A DNA stretch of 64,000 nucleotides from RBG-13-51-18 sp050014095 (GTDB lineage Bacteria > Chloroflexota > Dehalococcoidia > Dehalococcoidales > RBG-16-60-22): NCBI GenBank assembly GCA_050014095.1, contig JBEKDZ010000006.1:76111-140110 (forward strand). The letters are read 5' to 3'. The notes under the pieces are model-generated. The model was not told the DNA's origin. It made no database searches and worked only from the letters and a program-made list of their open reading frames with translations. Below, one piece after another: positions 58,939 through 64,000 of this stretch. The first letter of the stretch is position 1; every line of letters starts with the position of its first letter. The translations under genes and the position numbers were made by a program.

Positions 58939-60207
58939 TTAGAGTATGGCCTTCGCCAGTAGCTCGACCACGTCAAATACTTTCAATCCGTTACCGCTCT
59001 CTTTTATTGTGGCACTGAAGCTGGTTTCACACCCTGGGCAGCCGGTAACGATAGCATCGGCGCCCGTCTCACCGGCCTCCCTGATTCTCTCGCTGGCCGT
59101 CCACCGGGCGAAATCGGGGTTCGTCTCCCGGACGCCGCCGCCCGCGCCGCAACACCAGGAATATTCTCTGGTCCTGTCCATTTCTATCAGCTTTATCCCC
59201 GGAATGCTTTTAAGGACGTTACGCGGCGGTTCGTAAACACCGTAAGTACCCCTGCGGAACTCCTTGGGCGGGTCAAAGAGGATGATTTGACCGGGAATTC
59301 GCTTACCATCCCAGTGAATGTATGGTTCACCCTGGCGGCCGAGATGGCAGGGGTCGTGGTAAGTAACCGATAGTTCAACCTTCTTTCTTGGTTTTAACGC
59401 GCCTTTTTGTATCAGGCGGTCGAAGTACTCCGAGGTATGAAGGACTTCAAAATCGCCTTTAACGCCGAACTTATCGTAAAGCACTTTGAAGGCATGGTAG
59501 CATTCGGCGCAGCCCGTCACCAGGGTCTTGGCGCCCGATTTTCTGATGACATCCATATTACGCCTGGCCTGGTTGACGGCATCTTCCCTATAACCCATCT
59601 GGTAGGCTCTCCCGCCGCAGCATGATTCCGCGTAAGCGATGCCGGCATTGATGCCGGCTTTCTGCATCAATTTGATAGTGGATTGTGCAACATTCCACAT
59701 ATCTTTGTCATAACACGTTCGGCAGCCTGCATGATAGATTACCTCCGCCTTCTGCTTCGTGTAATCTTTGACCCCAAGCCGTTGAGCCCATTCTCCGCGC
59801 TTCGCCTTGGCTCCCGGCACCATTGGCCCCTGCTTCTGCAGGCTGGCAATCATCTTATCGAGTGCCGGGTGGGTATGCCCGCTTTCCACGCAGGCGAACC
59901 GGATTTCGTTGATGGGGTCCAGCACTTCCATATCCATGGCATACTTGCAGGAGGTATCGCAGGCCCCGCACATCTGGCAGTTATAAACTACTTCAAGGAG
60001 CTTATCCGAAAAGCCGATTTTATTCTCCAGCATGGCCACGCCGGTACCGAGCCGACCACCGCCTGAATAAGCGTGGAAGTTGAACCTGGATATACTGGGG
60101 CAAACGTTGACATTATTGATCCCCTTGACATTCTCAAAGGGTATGAATTTGCAGGCCGAGCACCGGCAGCAGGTTTTCATGTCATTTTGATATTCCGCTA
60201 AAGCCAT
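58939..60207 (-). CDS. CCG-domain iron-sulfur electron-transfer protein
   Basis: A 422-residue HdrD/GlcF-like protein. N-terminal cluster motifs CCRCSACKFIPF and VCPSISRF, then CQMCGACDTSCK, lie in the first about 100 residues. Two CCG domains follow: YHAGCRTCYDK, AESCCGGRAYQ, TYHDPCHLGRQG and WCCGAGGGVRETN, ending in TGCPGCETSF. It lies between two FAD oxidase genes and probably takes electrons from both. The acceptor (quinone, flavoprotein or ferredoxin) is unknown. Confidence 0.85.
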   Translation of the reverse strand: MALAEYQNDMKTCCRCSACKFIPFENVKGINNVNVCPSISRFNFHAYSGGGRLGTGVAMLENKIGFSDKLLEVVYNCQMCGACDTSCKYAMDMEVLDPINEIRFACVESGHTHPALDKMIASLQKQGPMVPGAKAKRGEWAQRLGVKDYTKQKAEVIYHAGCRTCYDKDMWNVAQSTIKLMQKAGINAGIAYAESCCGGRAYQMGYREDAVNQARRNMDVIRKSGAKTLVTGCAECYHAFKVLYDKFGVKGDFEVLHTSEYFDRLIQKGALKPRKKVELSVTYHDPCHLGRQGEPYIHWDGKRIPGQIILFDPPKEFRRGTYGVYEPPRNVLKSIPGIKLIEMDRTREYSWCCGAGGGVRETNPDFARWTASERIREAGETGADAIVTGCPGCETSFSATIKESGNGLKVFDVVELLAKAIL

Positions 60208-60253
60208 ATACCTTTCTCCTTACGTGTTGTTTCCATCTTCTTGCTTACCATGG

Positions 60254-61717
60254 CTAGAAGCATAGTTTCCCCGGGTTCATAATATTGTCGGGGTCGGCGA
60301 TAGCCTTGACCTTCTTCAGGGCGGCTACCGTAGCTGCATCACGGTTCATAATAAATTGCGTGTGTTCCCCATACGGCCTGGAGAAAAAAGCCCCTCTGGC
60401 AACCAGGTTTTTAATTGCCTTGGCGGATAGTTCTATCACCTGTTTAACTTCCTCCGGATTATCCGGGTCATAGGGAAGGTTGAATTCACAATGGCAGTTA
60501 ACCCCCTGGACTATAGGTTGGAGATAGATACCAATATCCGGAGCCGGATAGCCCGATGCGGACGCCGCATCGAACATAGTTTTTATCATCTCCTCGAGTT
60601 TATCGTAGATAGTCAGGAAGAAGATATCATGGCAGCCCCCTTTTTGGCGCAGCTTCCAGTAAGGCTCGGCGGACGGCTGCTGTACGGTATTCAAAAACTC
60701 TACCGCCGTCACGCTGCCCAAGGTCTTGACCGCGTTCAGGTCGACCCTTTGCATCGTCTCCAGCATGTCCTTGGTCTGACCAGCGATTCGCTCTTCCGGG
60801 AAGTAGTCATAAGCGGCGATGTTGAAAAATAGTACCCAGGGCAGCAGACTACTCCTTATCCGGTTAAAATCCCCCCCCTTCTTGGCCATGATGGAGGCCA
60901 GGTTAGTATTGTTTACGACCAAGCACTCGTTTACCAACCGGCGTCGTATCAGCCAGTGTACCGCATCCATAATTTTATCGAGTTTTGTTGAGCCAGTCAG
61001 GAAAGGTTCTTCCAGTTTAGGGATGATTTCACATCTGGCCGAAACCCAGGTGACAATGCCCATCGTGCCCTGGGAACCCTGAATAAGACGGTACCAGGAA
61101 GCTGAAGAGGGACCGGCCGCTTCCTTCTGGGCGCCTCCGGCAGCCCATTGCTCCTCAATGGTGCCCGACCCGGCGGCGGCTCCGGTGCGTATCATGTCCC
61201 CGGTGCCCAGGATAACCTCGGTGCAGGCCAGCGGGTCGGCGATATCCCACTGGTATTTCGGCATAATCACCGGTTCCCTTTCCAGCATACTTCCCACTAC
61301 CGACTTTGACAGGCGCGGCAGCAACGGCACATTAAGTCGGAGTCCTTCCTTGGCCACGGCCTTTATGAGCTCTTCAAAGGTAACCCCCGGTTCGAACATG
61401 GCGACGCGGTGTTTGCGGCTGATGCGGATAATTTTTTTCATGCCGCTTAAATCCACGATGATAGTCCCGCCTGTGCCCGGCACCGTATCGCCGCGGAAAT
61501 GCGGCCCGCCAGAACTGACGGGTACCAGCGGTGTCCGGGTTTCTTTAGCCAGATTAACTATCTTCTGGATATCTTCGGCACTTTGTGGTTTTACCACCAA
61601 CTCCGGTTTAACCGGAAAAACAAAGCTCATATCTTTGGCATATTCTTGCAGGGTCTTCTGGTTGCGGTCGATATTGGCCTTGCCGACTATCCCGGTTAGC
61701 TTCGCTTCTTCTATCAC
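60254..61717 (-). CDS. FAD-linked oxidase (PCMH/VAO family)
   Basis: A 487-residue flavoprotein. TPLVPVSSGGPHFRGDTVPGTGG near residue 60 is the pyrophosphate-binding loop of the PCMH fold, and PGVTFEELIKAVAKEGLRLNVPLLPRLSKSVVGSML follows. GSQGTMGIVTWVSARCE and the C-terminal DPDNIMNPGKLCF are typical of the family. It resembles the 57.4-kb oxidase only remotely. It is the first enzyme gene of the cluster; GGAGG is found just before the ATG. Confidence 0.82.
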   Translation of the reverse strand: MIEEAKLTGIVGKANIDRNQKTLQEYAKDMSFVFPVKPELVVKPQSAEDIQKIVNLAKETRTPLVPVSSGGPHFRGDTVPGTGGTIIVDLSGMKKIIRISRKHRVAMFEPGVTFEELIKAVAKEGLRLNVPLLPRLSKSVVGSMLEREPVIMPKYQWDIADPLACTEVILGTGDMIRTGAAAGSGTIEEQWAAGGAQKEAAGPSSASWYRLIQGSQGTMGIVTWVSARCEIIPKLEEPFLTGSTKLDKIMDAVHWLIRRRLVNECLVVNNTNLASIMAKKGGDFNRIRSSLLPWVLFFNIAAYDYFPEERIAGQTKDMLETMQRVDLNAVKTLGSVTAVEFLNTVQQPSAEPYWKLRQKGGCHDIFFLTIYDKLEEMIKTMFDAASASGYPAPDIGIYLQPIVQGVNCHCEFNLPYDPDNPEEVKQVIELSAKAIKNLVARGAFFSRPYGEHTQFIMNRDAATVAALKKVKAIADPDNIMNPGKLCF

Positions 61718-61751
61718 TTGGTCCTCCTGATTCTGTTATTCTCGCTGAGAG

Positions 61752-61898
61752 CTATTGACTATGGTATTTTGCTCTGGTAGGTGACATCTTGCCTGCCCTT
61801 TCCCAGTTCTGCTCACAATTCGGTTGCGTGGCTGGGGATATCGCCAGCATAAGTTCCTTTTTTCTCTCCTGGTTGAACTCTTGAGGCATATTCCCCAT
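61752..61898 (-). CDS. Possible 48-residue small protein between iclR and the oxidase
   Basis: An ATG frame reading MGNMPQEFNQERKKELMLAI and ending in TRAKYHSQ, with GGAG 12 nt upstream. It is charged and has one Cys. It sits in the 268-nt leader of the catabolic cluster, so it could be a leader peptide or chance. The rest of this spacer shows no further signal. Confidence 0.3.
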   Translation of the reverse strand: MGNMPQEFNQERKKELMLAISPATQPNCEQNWERAGKMSPTRAKYHSQ

Positions 61899-61985
61899 TT
61901 TATTTATCTCCAGTCCGCTTCGTGGCCAGAGCCGCCACAGCCACGGCTTTCTTACTGAAGACGTCAGCTCAACGTGGAAAGTCGA

Positions 61986-62765
61986 CTAGGTTTTGGTAAT
62001 CCCTTTTCCCTGATACCCTAACTCTCGAGAGATTCGCATAGCATATTTCTGAACAGTCGGCGCCATATTTTTTAACATGGGAAAGGATAAACGAACTGAA
62101 GGCCCGACAACATTTATCGCCCCCACGATTTTACCCTGGTCGTTTCTTAATCCTGAAGCGACCCCCCTGACACCAAGGGCATACTCTTCGTCATCATACG
62201 CAATGTCCACTTGCTGGATAATCATAAGTTGCTTCTTAAGCTCTAGGATATCTATGATAGTATTGGGTGTGCGCCTTTCCAATTGCCTGTTGCTGTAGTA
62301 TTTTTTCAGTTCTTCTTCAGTCATATTGGCCAGGATTATCTTCCCCGAGCAGGTACAGTGTAACGGAATACTAATCCCTTCCTCTGGAATCACTTTTAAA
62401 GGACCGGTAGCGTGAGATACTTCATGAAATGTTTCAGTGAGTACGCCATCTTTACCGTCCCATACGGCGATGATGACCGACTCTCTCGCGAACTGAGACA
62501 ATTCGGTGATATAAGGAATAGCCACGTCCCTGATCTCTATCCCCTTTTTTATAATCCCGCTGAATTCCAGGAAGACATTACCCAGAGAATATTTACCCCT
62601 TTTCATTGCTTGTCTGAGATAGCCACGCTTCACTAAAGTGGAAACAATGCGATAAACAGTGGCTTTGTTATAACCAGATAGACCAGATATCTCTGCTAGA
62701 GACATTTCATCTTGGTGATGCCAAAACAGCTCTAGAATATCCAATACTTTGAAAAGTGATTTCAT
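61986..62765 (-). CDS. IclR-family transcriptional regulator
   Basis: A 259-residue regulator. Residues 1-65 are the winged helix-turn-helix (SLAEISGLSGYNKATVYRIVSTLVKRGYL). From about 80 the IclR effector domain binds a small organic ligand, with LHCTCSGKIILANM and YALGVRGVASGLRNDQGKIVGAINVVGPS. IclR proteins control aromatic and organic-acid degradation, so this one most likely regulates the oxidase/transport genes directly downstream on the same strand. Confidence 0.9.
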   Translation of the reverse strand: MKSLFKVLDILELFWHHQDEMSLAEISGLSGYNKATVYRIVSTLVKRGYLRQAMKRGKYSLGNVFLEFSGIIKKGIEIRDVAIPYITELSQFARESVIIAVWDGKDGVLTETFHEVSHATGPLKVIPEEGISIPLHCTCSGKIILANMTEEELKKYYSNRQLERRTPNTIIDILELKKQLMIIQQVDIAYDDEEYALGVRGVASGLRNDQGKIVGAINVVGPSVRLSFPMLKNMAPTVQKYAMRISRELGYQGKGITKT

Positions 62766-62830
62766 CTTTTTTCACCGTGGGAAAAAACGAAATAATAAGT
62801 CTATTCGTTTACGTAAAGACTATCCCACTA
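62766..62830 (-). promoter_or_regulatory. Candidate operator region upstream of iclR
   Basis: A perfect 10-bp palindrome TTTACGTAAA lies at 62808-62817. AGTCT (62798-62802) and AGACT (62817-62821) flank it partly, and GTGGGA (62777-62782) and TCCCAC (62823-62828) form a wider dyad. This could bind the IclR protein in autoregulation. No clear promoter hexamers were identified. Confidence 0.3.
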
Positions 62831-63065
62831 AATAAACATTGTCAATGGTCATATTTCAAATAGTGAAACTTATCAGCACAATTTTATTTTTTAGGAATTT
62901 AAGATACCCAAAATCACCTTGGAGTCACTTTACAAAGAAGTAATTTTGTTGGGTCACATAAGCTTGGATTGTTCACCTTGGGTAAAAAAAGTCCAATTAA
63001 ACCGGTAACAAGTTTTATTTAAAGTTAGATACGATTTTACCATTGTCAAAGCTAATTAAAAAACT

Positions 63066-63219
63066 ATAATTATGTTCGTATTTAGGTGAAGTTTTGGCAA
63101 TAGTCTCATCACATCACACGCGACTAGAGGCTTCTTCCATTTATTTTACTTCATATCATTCAATTGTATAATCATATGATAATAAAGTTATAATTATAGA
63201 AAATCAAGCTCGATTTAAC
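63066..63219. repeat. Diverged long repeat, copy A
   Basis: About 155 bp that matches copy B at 63501-63656. Shared blocks include TTTGGCAATAGTCTC (A: TTTTGGCAATAGTCTC), GCTTCTTCCATTTATTT, TTCATATCATT and GAAAATCAAG. Spacing is kept within a few bases. Confidence 0.7.
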
Positions 63220-63500
63220 GTTATAATAAATATTATCAAAGCTAATCAAGGCTAAGTTATTATCAAGGCTAATCAAAGCTAACTAAAATCAAAATAAAAT
63301 CAAGGCTAATCGAAGCTAGAGGCCAATCAAACTTGACGCGATAATCATCAAAGGTAACCTGTCAAAATAGGGTAAATGAATAATCAAGACTGGAGAGCAT
63401 TAAACAGTTATTTTCCCACTTGAAAATCAAAGTAGAATCAAGGCTAAATCACTTTCATGATGCAACAATCAAAGGAAAATCAAAGCTGATCAAAGGGCAA

Positions 63501-63656
63501 TAATCATAGTCGTATTCAATGTAAAGCTTTGGCAATAGTCTCTGCACATCATACGTGATTAATAGCTTCTTCCATTTATTTAAATTCATATCATTGAGTA
63601 GCATGACCATCCAATTAACAAATTTAATTAATCTTGAAAATCAAGTATGATTTATC
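63501..63656. repeat. Diverged long repeat, copy B
   Basis: Second copy of the segment at 63066-63219, about 435 bp to the right and in the same direction. The 10-bp array fills the space between the copies and continues after copy B. Confidence 0.7.
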
Positions 63657-64000
63657 TGTAATCTCAAAGCTGACACGAAAACTGTCAAAGCTAAGCTATC
63701 AAAACTAATTGAGGTTAAAGAAAAATCGTAGCTAATACAATTACTGTCAAGCTTGATAATAAAGGCAAGCAAGAGTGTCATAAGGGGATAGTGAAAAAGG
63801 CAGACCATGATAGTAGAACCTAAAACTTGTCGAGTGTGATTATCGATACAATTTAATTGTTCTCCAAAATCGAGCTTGAATCAAGCTTAGTTTCAATGGA
63901 GCATTGTCGGCAGTGATTACAGGCTTATACAACAAATCACTGGTTTGTATAGGATTAAATATTAAGGCTAAAAGCTAACTCGAAAGTTCTGCCTATTGTC

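Larger units (their letters stand above)
63046..63969. repeat. Array of degenerate 10-bp repeats, consensus TCAARGCTAA
   Basis: Exact copies of TCAARGCTAA lie at 63046, 63236, 63246, 63263, 63273, 63300, 63438 and 63685. Near matches lie at 63310, 63327, 63348, 63480, 63490, 63664, 63699, 63726, 63747 and others. Pairs follow each other exactly 10 bp apart at 63236/63246, 63263/63273 and 63300/63310, which puts them on one helix face. All copies point the same way. The pattern suggests a set of protein-binding sites. Confidence 0.75.
62831..64000. other. Long AT-rich noncoding region
   Basis: No protein frame longer than about 50 codons looks real on either strand. The region starts behind the iclR promoter and runs to the window end. 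It carries the TCAARGCTAA array and the two diverged long repeats listed below. No tRNA, terminator or transposase remnant was recognised. Confidence 0.6.

Noticed and set aside
63046..63994. CRISPR array at the end of the window
   Set aside because: Units are only about 10 bp, degenerate, and spaced irregularly from 0 to over 100 bp. No cas genes are nearby.
43835..64000. Direct-repeat att site (copy of the tRNA-Ala 3' end) bounding a genomic island
   Set aside because: I found no second copy of the tRNA 3' end by eye in the window. The far end of the island, if any, may be outside it.

Overview
The window looks like a chromosomal segment of an anaerobic bacterium, most probably of class Dehalococcoidia (Chloroflexota). 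This is an inference from gene content and style: acetate uptake and activation, glycolate/lactate-type FAD plus Fe-S oxidoreductases, a two-subunit fumarase, a flavodiiron/superoxide dismutase oxygen-defence set, and a serine recombinase beside a tRNA-Ala gene. No rRNA or other marker fixes the taxonomy. Core genes are moderately GC-rich and tightly packed. Several AT-rich genes sit between them and look acquired.

Layout. 0-16 kb: a radical SAM gene cut by the window edge, pterin genes (queD, folK, folP), a molybdopterin oxidoreductase, a membrane-anchored seven-repeat protein, an acyl-CoA carboxyltransferase, and aconitase-family subunits separated from an isocitrate/isopropylmalate dehydrogenase by three AT-rich genes. 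Small enzymes follow, then a nadK operon. 16-24 kb: a five-PAS hybrid histidine kinase behind a structured leader, then a minus-strand oxygen-defence group (cupredoxin, superoxide dismutase, flavodiiron protein). 24-29.4 kb: purL with two fused PurS modules, a NYN-domain gene, purQ, acpP and nusB. 29.5-43 kb: a CDF metal exporter, a GlcD/GlcF-like pair, fumarase subunits split by an AT-rich membrane-protein gene, a LutA/LutB-like pair, acs with an acetate transporter, a geranylgeranyl-reductase-family flavoprotein, and a GreA-family protein with an extra N-terminal domain.

43.8-62.8 kb is accessory. A tRNA-Ala(CGC) gene is followed by a serine recombinase whose frame runs antisense through the tRNA and is fused in frame at its other end to a truncated FtsK-like gene. 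A recombinase remnant and a divergent Fe-S protein come next. Then a long minus-strand catabolic cluster runs from an IclR regulator through two FAD oxidases around an Fe-S protein, a KstD-like flavoprotein and an Old-Yellow-Enzyme-type reductase to a complete LivKHMGF-type ABC importer. Together these suggest uptake and oxidation of one organic acid or aromatic substrate.

The last 1.2 kb carries no convincing gene. It holds an array of degenerate 10-bp repeats (consensus TCAARGCTAA) and two diverged copies of a segment of about 155 bp. This is the least explained structure in the window. Other points worth attention are an internal ribosome-binding site that could release a free response regulator from the hybrid kinase, a perfect 91-bp tandem duplication across a gene junction, and AT-rich genes placed inside otherwise recognisable metabolic operons at three places.
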